From Panicum virgatum (Eukaryota > Streptophyta > Magnoliopsida > Poales > Poaceae): 64,000 nt of DNA. This document shows positions 33,358-45,069 of the stretch, one piece after another. The notes beneath the pieces were generated by a model. The model was not told the origin of the DNA. It saw only the letters and a program-made list of their open reading frames with translations, and made no database searches. The first letter of the stretch is position 1. Each line of letters starts with the position of its first letter. A program made the position numbers and the translations under genes. The stretch spans positions 4,255,015 to 4,319,014 of the forward strand of contig NC_053146.1 in the NCBI RefSeq assembly GCF_016808335.1. The letters are read 5' to 3'.

Positions 33358-36300
33358 TCAAAAGGGGTAACAAACCCCAAGCTCCCCTCGCAAGCGAGCA
33401 AAGGTGTCCTGCTCAAGCGGTTTGGTGAGAATATCTGTGGTTTGCCTCTCTGAAGGGACATGGATCAGGTCTATGTGTCCTCTCTTATGGTTATCTCGCA
33501 GGAAGTGGAACCGGATATCTATGTGTTTGGTTCTGGAGTTTAGGACAGGGTTCTTTGCAATGCTAATGGCTGACATGTTGTCTACAAAGATGGGAACCCT
33601 ACCAAAACTCAAACCATAATCCTGCAACGTTTGTTTCATCCAAAGTATCTGGGAGCAGCAACTAGCAGCGGCAACATACTCGGCTTCTGTGGAAGAAAGC
33701 GCTACGCTAGCCTGCTTGCGAGAGGACCAAGACACCAAAGATGTACCGAGAAATTGACAAGTGCCGGATGTCGACTTGCGATCCAACCGACACCCACCGA
33801 AATCGGCATCAGAAAAGCCCACCAAAACCAGAGAAGAATCCGCAGAATACCAAAGACCAAATTCAGGGGTGAATTTCAAATACTTGAAGATGTGTTTCAC
33901 CACCTGCCTGTGGGAGGTGCGCGGCGAAGCCTAATACCGCGCGTAGAGGCAGACGCCGAACTGGATGTCCGGTCGCGTCGCCGTCAGGTACAGGAGAGAG
34001 CCGATCATGCTCCTGTACTCCTTCTGGTCCACCGCCTCGCCGTCCAAGTCCTCATCAAGTGCCGTCGATGTGCTGATCGGAGTCGGCTGAGGAGACAAGT
34101 CACTTATGTCGAACTTCCGCAGCAAGTCTCTAGTGTACTTGGCTTGATGGACAAAAGTGCCCTGAGGAGTTTGCTTGATCTGCAGCCCGAGGAAGAACTG
34201 CAACTCACCCATCATGCTCATCTCGAACTCCCTGGACATCTGCTCAGAAAACTTGGAGACAAGAGCGTGAGAAGAGACACCAAAGATAATATCATCCACG
34301 TATATTTGAACCAAAAGGAAATCAGTGCCAGATCGCATGAGGAACAAAGTTTTATCAACACATCCCATTTTAAAGCCCTGAGCCAGTAAAAAGGTTTTCA
34401 ATCTATCATACCAAGCTCTAGGTGCCTGTTTCAAACCGTAAAGAGCTTTCTGAAGTTTATAAACACGGTTTGGAAACTTGGGATTTTCAAAACCAGGGGG
34501 TTGCTTCACATAATCCTCTTCTTCGATAAAACCATTCAAGAAGGCAGATTTAACATCCATTTGGAAAACCTTAAAACCCTTGGAAGCAGCAAATGTAAGA
34601 AAGATTCGAATAGCTTCCAAACGAGCAATAGGGGCAAAAGTTTCCTCAAAATCAATACCCTCTTTTTGGCAAAACCCTTGGGCAACAAGTCGAGCCTTGT
34701 TCCGAACAATCAAACCATCCTCACCCTGCTTGTTTTTGAAAACCCACTTTGTTCCGATGGGATTACAAGCAGGTGGAGGCTCGACTAAAACCCAAACTTG
34801 GTTTCTTTCAAAATTTTCAAGTTCCTCATGCATGGCATTGACCCAATTAGAATTAGAAAGAGCGTGTCCAATATCTTTGGGCTCAAAAGAGGCAACAAAC
34901 GCTGAATGAGCAAAGCCAGCGATACTTGTTACCTTGGACCTGGTGACTCACTCGTTGAGATCACCTAGCATATATTGAGGTGGATGGCGGCACTGAATGT
35001 GTCGCGGTGCTTCCCTTGTCGAAGTCGCCTCCTCCTCAACCGAATCTGGTGTCTCCTCAGGTACATCTGGTGAAGCCTCAGTCACCTCCTCGACCGGCCC
35101 CCAGGAAGTAGACGTAGTCGGGTCGGGGCCGTCGTCATCGTCTGAGCTTGTGGCGGAAGCAACTGGGTCCACAGCACGCGTGGTAGCCTCAGGGTCGCCC
35201 TCCGCAGCTTCTTCCTCCTCATCTTCAAAGATGGAGGTGCCGAGCTCATCATCTCCTGCAACTTCAAAGACAGAAGAATTGCACGGTGCAGTCTCGTCGA
35301 AAGTGACCTCACAAGTCTCTCTGACGATGTTAGTATCAATAATCTGTACATGGTACGCTCTAGAGTGAGAAGCATAACCGAGAAAAATACCGTCAGACGA
35401 GCGAGACTCAAACTTATCAAGATTTCCATCTTTCAGCACAAAGCACCGGCAACCGAAAACTCTGAGATGGTCAACACGGGGCTGGCGTCCAAACCGCAAC
35501 TCATAAGAAGTCTTGTGCATGAAAGCACGCAAGAAAATGCGGTTGGACACGTAACAAGCAGTGTTTACCGCCTCAGCCCAGTATTTGCGAGGAGTCCTAT
35601 GCTCATCGAGCATCGTCCTCGCCATCTCAACCAGCGTCCGATTCTTCCGCTCTACAACTCCATTCTACTGTGGAGTGTAGGGAGAAGAATATTGGTGTTC
35701 AAGCCCTTCATCACTGCAAAAGGCGTCAAAATGAGTGTTTTTGAATTCTGTGCCATTATCACTGCGAATCGCTCGCATGGCCTGGGGTAGCTCGTTTTTC
35801 AATCTCAAGATCAAGTCTCGAACAAACTCAAAAGCCTCATCCTTGGTTCTCATGAAAAAGACCCAAGAATAGCGAGAAAAGACGTCCACATTCACAAGCA
35901 CGTACCACTTCCCACCAACAGACATCACCCTAGAAGGACCAACTGTGTCCATGTGTAGCAACTCTCCAGGGTGAGCGGTCATCACCTGATTAACAGGTGG
36001 ATGTGAAGTAGCAATCATTTTACCGTGATGACACGGATGGCAAACAAGGTCCTTCTCAAACTTCAATTTGGGCAATCCTCCGATCAGGCCAAGTGAGCTC
36101 AGTCTCGACAACAAATCGAAGCTCAAATGTCCAAGTCTCCTACGCCACTTCCACAGATCAGAAGAAGGACCAGCCATCAAGCAATGAGAAGGGCCAAAAG
36201 GAGTTCCAGAGAAGTCAACCAAGAAAACCCGATCGCGAGGTGTAATCCGGCAAACCAAATCTCCCATGGAATCAAGAACACGCGAACAGCCCTCCTTAAA

Positions 36301-36633
36301 GCGAACCTCAAACCCCTCATCAAGAAGTTACGAAACAGAGAGCAAATTAAAGCCAAGATTCGAAACCAAAGCAACTTCTCTCAGGGTAAAGCGATCAGAA
36401 ACTCGAACAGCGCCAAGTCCACGTACCTTTCCTCTTCCATTATCCCCGAACACAATGTACTCCTTTGAGCGCATCGGGGTGAGGCTGGAGAACCATTTGT
36501 CATTTCCGATCATGTGGCGCGAACAACCGGAGTCCATGATCCACCTGTTCTCCAAGCCTCCGACCTGCACATCAGTAGTGAGACAAAGGGTGAGCAAATG
36601 TCTCAACACTAGGGTTAGCAAAGTGAGAAGCAA
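33358..36633 (-). pseudogene. Copia pol: protease, integrase, RT, RNase H
   Basis: One continuous frame interrupted by four stops: TAA 36330-36328, TAG 35667-35665, TGA 34950-34948 and TAG 33933-33931. Domains in order: aspartic protease (WIMDSGCSRHMIG, catalytic DSG); GAG-pre-integrase (WKWRRRLGHLSFDLLSRLSS); integrase (LLHMDTVGPSRV, AIRSDNGTEFKNTHFDAFCS, then SSPYTPQ just before the TAG); reverse transcriptase ([32 protein letters not shown] and [11 protein letters not shown] with the YVDD box); RNase H (GFSDADFGGCRLDRKSTSG, SSTEAEYVAA). The stops divide it into inactive pieces, so mobility would need enzymes from another copy. All residues quoted are from the window. Confidence 0.9.
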
Positions 36634-39320
36634 ACCAGTGTCGAGCCATTTGCTCTACATAAGGGTTAGCAAAACCAGACAAAGCGTATCCCCCGTCCAA
36701 AGCCACCGCGAGGAAAGCGTGGAGCCTCAAAACCTCCTCCAAAGCCTCGGTCCCGTGGTCCAGGAGCACGGCCGGCAAAGCGACCACTCGCTGGAGCACG
36801 GTAACCACCACCGTCTCCCTGACCTCCACCTACACGGCGCGCCCTAGCAACTAGCCTATCACTACGCCGAGGAGGACCATGCACCCGAGCAGAGTACATG
36901 TCCGCATTCCGTCTTTCCTGCTCTCTCCTCACAGCCCGCTTCCTCCTGAAGCAAAACTCCTCCAGGTGACCTTCCCTGTCACAGAACTCGCAGTGGTACC
37001 TCACCTCACGCTTGGGAGGTGGAGGCCTAGCCTGCGGACGGGGAGGAGCAGCCCCCTTCTTCTGATCAACCTAGGCTGTGGCAGCAGGGAGCGTGTCGAG
37101 GGGATTCCTCAGCTCATTGGGCTTTGGAACCCAAACCTGCTTCTGCGGAGGTGCTTTCGGTGGTTCTTTAAGCACACCATCCGTGGGGTCAACAAGCGAA
37201 GGCTGCGTGCTCGTGCTAGCAGTGTTTCCAGCAGCCTTGCCAATCTTACCATACAACCTGTCAAAGTCTGACTTCGTGTATGTGTAACCGACCCCAAACC
37301 CATCACCACGCTTGAATTGCTTAATCATCATGCCCAACTGCGGCTCACTGCTAGAAACCCAACTCAGAATCGCCCTAAGATAGGTATTCTCATTTTCCAA
37401 GTTGGCTTTCTCTACCGCAAGACTATCCATATCAGCAATCAAACCAGGGCAAACAGAGCAGTCAATAGGAGGGCTAGACTCTATGACCTTAGTCTTTCCA
37501 AAAGACTTGATCAAAGCGTTCTTCTCCTCTAGCTCCAACCTAAGCGTGGGACAAAGCTTACAAGCACCAAGCAAAACAGGCCTAGATCTAAGCTCCTCTA
37601 GTTCACAAACAACAGTAGCAAACTTGGACTGCAAAGAAGCTAGATCAGACTTGAAGATAGGACACTCATCGCATTTAAGCACATCACTAACAATGGGAGC
37701 GTCCTTGACAAGTTCAAGCTCATGCTTGGCCTTGGCTAGCTCGTGAGACACGTTAGAAAGCGAAGTCATAGCAACATCTAAGTTCGCGACATTCTCATCA
37801 TGCTTGGCACGGAGAGCAACAAGATCATTCATGTGAGATATGCAGCCAGCGCACTCATCCTCACTAGATTTCTCCCTAGCACAAGCCAGCTCAGCCCTAA
37901 GCTTTCTACGCTCTCTGGCTGCTTCCTTAAGCAGCCTCTTCTGGTTGTCGAGAGCAGCATACAACTCACTAACCTCTGTATCAAGCAGGTCGATCGTGGA
38001 GTTTACCTCTGAATCGCTCTCGGATCCAGGAGAAGAGCCAGAGTGCGTCGGTGTAGCATGTCCACCCGAAGACGCACGAGCACCATCAGCTTCGCCCGCC
38101 ATGGTGCAGAAGCTCTTGCACCGACCGGCCGCCAAGCAAAGGCCGATGAAGCCGGTGGCTTCCTTGTCCCGCTTCTTCTTCTTCTTGTCGTCGTCGTCGG
38201 AGGTTGGTGAAGAAGAGCAGTCGGTGTCGGAGCTCTTGTCGAGGTAGCTGAGCTGCGCCAGGAAGGCCTTCTCCCGCTTCTTGGCCTTGTACTGGAAGCG
38301 CTTCTTTAGCGACTCCTTGTCGAAGCGTCCTCCCCGGTCACGACTGCGGTGCTTGTGGCGCCGACGCTCCTTGTTGGAGCCTCCCTCGTCGCGGTCGCGG
38401 TGGCGGTAGTAGTCGAAGGAGTTGTTCTGGCCACCGCCGGACTTCTTGGGGCAATCGGCGATGAAGTGGTTCAGATCACCGCAGTTGTAGCACCCGGGGT
38501 TCTTCTTCCTCTGCCTGCTGTGGTAGACGCGCTGGAACTTGCTGATGAGGAGGCACAAGTCGTCGTCGCCCAGTGTCTCCAGCTGCTCATCTGAAACAGA
38601 AGGCAAAGAGGTAAGAGAAAAGCCAAGAGCAGAGTTAGCGTTAGAGCTCGATCCACCTGGGCCAGTCACAAGAGCGACGCTCTTGGAAGGAGGGGCACCA
38701 TTGAGCTTGGCTCGTGTCTGGTTATCCACCTCTGTGGCCTTGAGCTTGCTGAAAAGCTCGTTCACGGTCAGAGTCTCATAGCCAGCAGACTCAATGATCG
38801 TGTTCACCTTGAGATCCCACACAGAGCGGTCAAGTGCGTAGAGCAACTTGAGAGCCTTCTCGTGCTCTGTGTACTCAAGGGCACCAGCAGATCTGTTCGC
38901 ATTGAACTTATTCACAATCGACTGAAAACGACTGAACATCAGGTCAATGCTCTCACCCGGCTCCTGTGTGAAGTTCTCGTACTCACGCCGGTGAGTCTCG
39001 AACAGTCTGGCCTTCACCTGAGGTGTACCCTCATGGTAGTTCTCAAGGCACGTCCAAATCTTATGGGCTTTCTGAAAACCCTGGACGCGTGAGAACTCCG
39101 CATGAGAAACGCCAGCGAACAAGACATTGACAGCCTTGGCGTTAGCCTCGTGCTGGGTCACCTGAAGAGGCATGGTCCGAACAGCCAGCACCTCATAAAG
39201 CTTGTTCGTGGTAATCTCCTAGACATCGGCTCCCATGCTCTGCAGGAAGGCTCTCATGCGAACCTTCCAGTAGGCATAATCCTCGCCGGAAAACACCGGG
39301 ATCTTACCAAGACTCGACAT
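36572..39320 (-). pseudogene. Copia gag with extended coiled coil
   Basis: The start is ATG 39320 (MSSLGKIPVFSGEDYAYWKV), not the internal ATG 39191, because a TAG at 39221-39219 (codon 34) falls between them in the same frame. Downstream: Copia-type gag helix region (RLFETHRREYENFTQEPGES), a CCHC zinc knuckle CYNCGDLNHFIADC, an Arg/Lys/Ser-rich stretch, then a long heptad-rich segment with four C-X2-C motifs. After a TAG at 37073-37071 there is a second finger-like motif CEFCDREGHLEEFC. The frame then changes near 36690 and again near 36580 before the protease. Gag would form the RNA-packaging particle in the cytoplasm. Nonfunctional. Confidence 0.85.
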
Positions 39321-39366
39321 GGTCGCCGAGTGGTTTTCGAACCGGTTAAGGTACTGAAAACCTCAA

Positions 39367-39382
39367 CCAAGCTCTGATACCA
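39367..39382 (-). promoter_or_regulatory. primer-binding site, initiator tRNA-Met type
   Basis: Minus strand TGGTATCAGAGCTTGG lies 2 nt inside the 5' LTR. TGGTATCAGAGC is the usual plant tRNA-Met(i) complement of Copia elements. Confidence 0.9.
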
Positions 39383-39384
39383 AT

Positions 39385-41015
39385 TGAAGGACCGAAGCCG
39401 GCGACCAAAGGGGGGATGAATAGGAGCCGATCAAAATTTCTTCAAAATTCGAATCATCGGCCTATATCCCAAAATCACCCAATCCCTCAAGCGTTCTGAC
39501 CAAAGTTTGGAGTAGCTATTGAAGAGCTAAACCAACACAAAAGGCCTCGAACGAGCGAGCGAAACCACGAAGCCAATCGGAAGCAAATCGGAAAAACTGC
39601 AGAACTGATCTGCCAGGACCGGTCTGACCGGTGTACTGGACCGGTCTGACCTGTCGAGTCTGTTCAAAATCCAGCAGACCGGTCTGACCGGTCTTGCCTA
39701 CCGGTCTGACCGGTGGCACCCAGAAAACCCCGAAAACTTAGATTCAAATGGTGAATCTCAATCAAATGACCACGAAAATCGATGAAACATGGGGGATTGC
39801 TTCGCCTACCCCGTGAACATATCCCCAAAAGATCTCGTCCCAAAGATCAACGAATCTTGAGAATTATGGAGGAGATCAAAAGGGATTGAGGTTTTCTCAA
39901 GAACTCAGGAAAACGAATTCGAACAAGCCAGTGAATCCAGAGGGTTTAGGACAGGTCTAGTAGCACGGGAAACACGGCAAAGAACTCATAACCTCCTAGC
40001 AATCAAGTGCACCAAAAACGAAATTGAAATTTCATCAAACAAGGCACAAAACGAGGAGATGGATTGATTCAAACCGCCCAGAGGGCACGAGGAGGTTAGG
40101 GCCTCCTTTCCCAATCAAATCCACAAGAGTTCTCACACAAACAACATTCAAATCTACCCTAAAGAGATGAACAGAGGGAGAGGAACACAGGGGCGGCGGC
40201 CTGGAGAACAGAACAATTCACGGACACAATACAAAAGCCGCACTTGACCTAACACAAATGAAGGAGTATTTATACCCGCGGGACCGGTCAGACCGGTACG
40301 CTGGACCGGTCAGACCGGTTGGTTAGACCGGTCAGACCGGTGCCAGGGACCGGTCAGACCGGTTGGCCTGCAGCACCCCATGTACACGATCTCATCCGAC
40401 GGCCGAGGTTCTTTCTTCGAAATGAAGTCTTCTCCGCGATGCCGCCGTCTTGATGAAGATCCAGTCCGCGGTTTTGGAGGGTCCGCGAAACCCGGGTAGG
40501 TGGCCGGTTTTGAGAAAACCGCCAAAACTCCACGCGCAGGAAGATTCCCGCCTCCACGCCGTGGCCCTAGATGCTGTTCCCGCCTCGGCCTTCTGACGAC
40601 CCTAGACGCCGCCCGACGCCCGTCACCTCCTCACCCACAGCGAGGCCCTAGACGCCGTCGACGCCCATCGCCACCGTCAGTCCCGAGACCGACGCCCGTG
40701 CCTCCACGACTTGGCGTCTTCAACCGCCATCCGCCTCCTTGGTTTTGTGGCGCAAACCAAGAAACCCGCCTTCCGTCGCCGCTTGCGCCCTCGATCCAGG
40801 AGTGGACGCCACAGCTGCCGCCCGGTTCGAGCTCCGGTCCCGGCTGCCCTTCACCGCCGTCCACTGCACGGTCCATCGGCCACATCACCTCCACGGTAGA
40901 TCCCCGTCGATACTCGACGCCCGTGTACCTGCAATCCAAAGACCAAGCGTACGATCACACCGCACGGTTGACAATTCACTCATCACAAGCAGGATAGAGT
41001 ACTCAACATTCCTCA
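39385..41015 (-). repeat. 5' LTR of Sirevirus-like element
   Basis: 1631 bp with TGAAGGACCG...CATTCCTCA ends, near-identical to the 3' LTR. It holds about 61 bp at 40665-40735 that the other LTR lacks. It carries the same two clusters of ACCGGT palindromes (39615-39715 and 40280-40365). Confidence 0.92.
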
Positions 41016-41020
41016 GTCAT
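41016..41020. repeat. Copia element target duplication, right
   Basis: GTCAT, identical to 30367-30371. Confidence 0.85.
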
Positions 41021-41431
41021 CTTCCCTAAAATACTAGTCCAATGGGTGAGCGAGCACTCTCTCACACTTGTAGGTGGTGCTACTCCACTCACCACAAGCA
41101 AGGTGAGACTATTTCCTACACCCAACCCGTCCACTTGCATTGTCTTGGTTTTACGGTTACCAAAAAGGTGTGGTTTGTTTGTCTATTAGTGTGAACCCAT
41201 GGTTTCACAGTTTGTGAAAGAGTGAAGCCACGTGTCGGCTAGCTTGTGGGGCTCCTCTTCTAGCCATTGCTGACGAAAACTTGGCAGTCGCGCTCATAGG
41301 AGGCAACACCATAGGCACGCAGATGCTGCACAGGGCGGTGTAGTACTGCACCTCATGGTGCTCGGTGGACGTACTACAGCTCCTCCCGAAATCACAGCCC
41401 TGTCACTAAAAGGGGCTCTAGAATGTGTATG
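41021..41431. other. inter-unit DNA
   Basis: No gene. Downstream side of unit 10 in the minus-strand model. Confidence 0.4.
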
Positions 41432-41625
41432 CCTCCTCATGCCTCCCAAGCCTACACGGCCTTGCACATTGACCTGGCTGCTGGTTCCCTTGGAATAATG
41501 CATGAACTCCATGTTTCTTCTGGTTTGATTTAATTCATATGGTGCTGGCCTCTCAACACACACAGACCAAAAAATTAAATATCACTTGATGAAGGAAAAT
41601 GGAGATAAATGAGACTTATATATAA
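41432..41625 (-). ncRNA. array unit 10: miR2118-like motif plus TATA box
   Basis: Plus strand CCTCCTCATGCCTCCCAAGC (41432-41451, continuing CTA). The minus-strand complement TAGGCTTGGGAGGCATGAGG has an intact TAGG start and GGGAGGCAT core. Minus-strand TATA box TTATATATAAG at 41625-41615, about 161 bp away. Confidence 0.42.
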
Positions 41626-42398
41626 TGGATTGTTGTCACATTGATGACTGGTCAGATGGATATATAGGGATAGTGTAGATTTGCATTTCTTCCAGGGTTG
41701 TGCCAAATATACGGATCAGTATAGATAGTACCAAGATGTTGTCGTATATCAATAGTTTTAGTTTCATGTTGACCTTGCAGATTTTGAAGTGTACTGATAA
41801 TTTTACTTCTAGTCCTCGTGTATTGATGATTGGTCAGAGTGTACTGATACTCCGATCCTTATTCAGCTACATGCACCAACATCCAACGATTTAGTGAATG
41901 TTGATGGCTTGGCTGCACGCCATAGTTAGGTACTATTCGAGCAACCAATGGACAGTAAGCATCGTTCTGGCTCAATAGAACGAAAACACTATCATCCTTC
42001 AGCACGTCAGAAAATCCACGCCACATTTTGGCGGGCTTGGGCCCAGTCAGTTAGGCTCCACTGAGTCCAAGTCTGGGCTAAGAAAAAGTTATACGTGATA
42101 TCCCGGCTCAGGGCTTAATAATAGAATTGATAAAATACTCATATCAACAAGTTGCAACTTTTTTCCGGAAGGCGATCTTCAATGAACTCTGAGGTTAAGC
42201 GTGCGCACGAGTGAGGACAAATTGTGCAAAAGCTGTCCAGCTGCTCCACGCGGACGTCGTCGCGGCAATGGCGTGTAGTGTTCATCGTCTTCTCGTGGAA
42301 AGCACATCGATCGGCGAGCAAGTCCCCCGCTTGCTCCCTCTACTACTACACACTGTCCCCTCACCCCTGTGCTCTTACCCAGACTTGCCTGGCTTCAG
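41626..42398. other. inter-unit DNA
   Basis: Contains GTGTATTGATGATTGGTCAG (41818-41837), a phrase recurring at other units. No gene. Confidence 0.4.
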
Positions 42399-42571
42399 TT
42401 TCCCATGTCTCCCAACCCTATACAGTACGCTCTTGCAAGTAAGGCATAGCTAGTTCTCTCGAAGTCAAGGCGATTTCATCACGTATCTTGTATCTAGTTT
42501 TCCTTTTGTCTTGTGTGGTCTTCGCACCAACATATACATAGCACTCAAGGGATGGATGGAGATAACTGAAG
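42399..42571 (-). ncRNA. array unit 11: miR2118-like motif plus TATA-like box; hairpin-capable
   Basis: Plus strand TTTCCCATGTCTCCCAACCC (42399-42418). TATA-like CATATACATA at 42531-42540. If the plus strand were transcribed, CTTCAGTT (42393-42400) would pair perfectly with AACTGAAG (42564-42571), with further partial pairing of the motif to GGGATGGATGGAGAT. This is the best hairpin in the array and the main support for a MIR-gene reading of this unit. Confidence 0.4.
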
Positions 42572-43126
42572 AAATAAAGACCGCTCACTCAAAGGTTAGG
42601 TGATGTATTGATGATCAGTCAGATGGTTACAAATACTAATTTTTATTGTCATAGTTGGAGGAGAGGGCAAGAATTTTTCTTTTTATTTGCGTATATAACT
42701 TGTAGGTTACTTGGTTATCATGTGGTTTAGCTGGAAGCCAGACATCAAGAATCCATCTTTCTTGTAGTTGATTCTTGCCCGTTCTTTTTTCTTTCCTGCG
42801 TGTCATGTCTCATACTGTACTGTTGAGTGCTGCTACCTGCTAGATGGCATGTTCCATTGCTCATGTCACCGTGCATTTTGCAAGATGTGGTGTAATGGTG
42901 GTTGGTGGATGATGTTTAACTAGCATTTGGAGTTGGCATGGACAAGAAGTCTAATCTGAATAATAAGCTTTCAAAAAAATCTGAATAATCCACCAAATTA
43001 ATTTGTCCCCCACCACACCCAAAAAAACACGCGCGCACAGTCACAGTAAAAATGACTCCTGCATAGCAGCTTCGTAGATGTGTCCCTATCTGATTGGACA
43101 ATGAAGAGTCATGAGCTAGCATTCCT

Positions 43127-43330
43127 CTTTTCTGCCAAACCCTATGGGTGTTTGACAACTTACACGCATTTTAGAACAATTCTTTTGCTTACCGATCAGA
43201 AAAGTTTAATAATTCAGACGTCAAAATTGTATGCCAGTACATAGCACGAAGGACCCAAAAAGGAGAATACCATGGGAAGGCCGCGCCGAAGTTTGGACTC
43301 ATGGTAGAAATTCTATTTACAAGTCATATG
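43127..43330. repeat. duplicated block, copy 1
   Basis: Related to 51007-51235: both run from TTCCTCTTTT(T)CTCTGCCAA-like text through ACATTTTAGAACAA-like text and CAGTACATAGCAC to TTCTATTT(A/C)CAAGT. They lie at a similar distance from units 11 and 13, so they are parts of the duplicated unit. Confidence 0.6.
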
Positions 43331-43473
43331 TAGATCTATATTGCTGAACTAAAAGAAGCCCTCCGGGAGCCTCTGGCTATTTGGCCAGTCCTATCGTGAC
43401 GCGTATCGTGCAAGTCATGGAGAGTCTCGCCACGCGGCAGCCTTTGGCCATTCGCGTCCACCCTACGCCGCTA

Positions 43474-43481
43474 TGTGCAAC
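43474..43481. repeat. hAT target duplication, left
   Basis: TGTGCAAC against TGTGCGGC at 44524-44531: 6 of 8 bases match, and the two differences are A/G transitions. Confidence 0.5.
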
Positions 43482-44523
43482 TATAGTTGGCCAAATGGGC
43501 GGCCCGAAGCCCAAGCCAGAAAAGCACGACCTAAGTACGGCCTGGCACGATTGCAATAGTGCCTGGGCTGGCCCAGCATGATTGTGCGGGCCGTGCCTGG
43601 GCCGTCATCCTAGCTTGTAGTGCTAGCTCGGGCATAGCCCGACTAAGCATCAGGCCCGATAGTGGCCCATTAACAGCCCACAATCTATCCCACCCCATAT
43701 ATATACTCTCTCCCCCCCTCTCTCTCTATATATATACCACCCATCTCCCTATCCAGCCAGCAGCCGCCACCAGCCTACTCTCTTTCTTCTCTTTCTCCCT
43801 ACGACGATGACGCCATGCAGCCGCTGGCCTCCTCGTGTCGTGGCCGCAGCCAACACCATGCACCGTAACCACGACAGCTGTCGGCCTCCCGCGCCATGGC
43901 CATCAGCCACCCCTCACGGCTCGCGCCATCGCCGTGGCAGCCGGTGGCCTCCCCTTGCATCGTCGCCAGAGAAACCGCACGGGCAGCCCACAGCCTCCCC
44001 TTGCACTGTCGCTAGAGCAACCGCACGGGCCGCCCACGGCCTCCCCCCACGTGGCCTTCGGCCTCTACTAGCGGCTCGCGCCGTCACCGCGGCAGCCCAC
44101 GGCCTTCCCTCGTGTCGTCACCGCATCGGCCGGTGGGCTCCAGCGCGGCACCTGCTGGCCTGCAGCGTCGTGGCCGCCGCACGGCCATCGACCTCCATTG
44201 GAAGGCGCCGTTGCCGCGGTAGCCAACGGCCTTCCTTCGCGCTGTTGATGCGGCCCCAAGCACCGGCCTCACGCCGCGCGCCGTCGGGACACCCCCCCGG
44301 CGACCTCGAGCCGGCACGGGCACGAAGGGCCTGGCGTGTCGAGCGGCCCAACCCGGTCCTATTACGGAGGCTTAGGGTCATGCCTGGGCTATGGAGTCAG
44401 CATGTCGAGCAGCCCAGCATGACCCAACTTACTGATCTGGCTAGATAGGGCTGGGCCATATCATGCCTTGGCTAAGCCGGGCTAGGGCCAGGTTGGGTCA
44501 GGCGGCCCATTTGGCTAACTATA
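43482..44523. mobile_element. nonautonomous hAT element inside Helitron A
   Basis: Terminal inverted repeats TATAGTTGGCCAAATGGGCG and GCCCATTTGGCTAACTATA enclose 1042 bp. The interior has GGGCC-rich subterminal stretches, a TATATATA/CT-rich promoter-like piece (43690-43740) and a GC-rich Pro/Arg/Ala low-complexity frame (43807-44448). No transposase. Confidence 0.75.
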
Positions 44524-45069
44524 TGTGCGGCAGAAATAAAGGAGGCCCATACGGGGACCTGAGCGTTGTCCTTGCCCATGGACCCAATCGTCTCCGCCTG
44601 CTTCATCGCGCCTTGCCTTACCTCATGGTCGTCGCCTCGCTTGCTCTCGCCTCCTCTGTATTGCAGCGCCATCGGCAGCCTCCTCCGAGGCGGCACATCG
44701 TCTCAATCTCAGTGGTCCTCCTCCCCCGTTGGCCATGAAGAAGGCTCAATGCTATGGCCATGGTGGAGGTGGCGGATTCGTCGGCGGCGGGGAACTTACG
44801 AGAACAACAAACAGTACTATGGAGGTGGGTGGACAAAGGAGCTACAAGGGGCTCCACCAGTGCATGGAGGTCTGCTCACAGTCCCTCGATTGGATAGTCA
44901 GATGCAAGCCAGTACCTCTTCCTCTCGCTCTTATGTTGGCCCCGTTCCCCATCCTCCCTGCGCAACCTTGGATGGCCACCTCTCCTCTTTATCCTCCTAC
45001 AGCCACGGCCTCGCATCTATCTTAATTGAGGTGCTTGGCTGCCTGATGCAGGCTCTCAGCCTTCCTTGA

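Larger units (their letters stand above)
30372..41015 (-). mobile_element. Sirevirus-like Copia LTR retrotransposon, complete ends
   Basis: A 5 bp target duplication GTCAT flanks 10,644 bp with two long LTRs, a tRNA-Met-type primer site, gag, pol in Copia order (protease, integrase, RT, RNase H), a 1.4 kb noncoding stretch and a polypurine tract. The coiled-coil-extended gag, the AAGGGGGAGA-type tract with further CTCCCCC copies nearby, and palindromic CGG-containing LTR words fit the Sirevirus lineage as I know it. At least six in-frame stops and two frame changes make it nonautonomous today. It interrupts the miR2118-like array. Confidence 0.92.

Noticed and set aside
37078..38594. plus-strand open frames across the Copia gag
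   Set aside because: They are antisense shadows of the gag coiled coil, which has recognisable motifs on the minus strand.
30372..41015. CRISPR-like or centromeric repeat arrays suggested by repeated ACCGGT words
   Set aside because: The repeats lie inside LTRs with TG/CA ends and a target duplication; spacing is irregular and this is a plant nuclear sequence.
43807..44448. 213-residue open frame as a protein gene
   Set aside because: It is Arg/Ala/Pro low complexity inside a hAT element, with comparable frames open on the other strand; no domain or splice signal.
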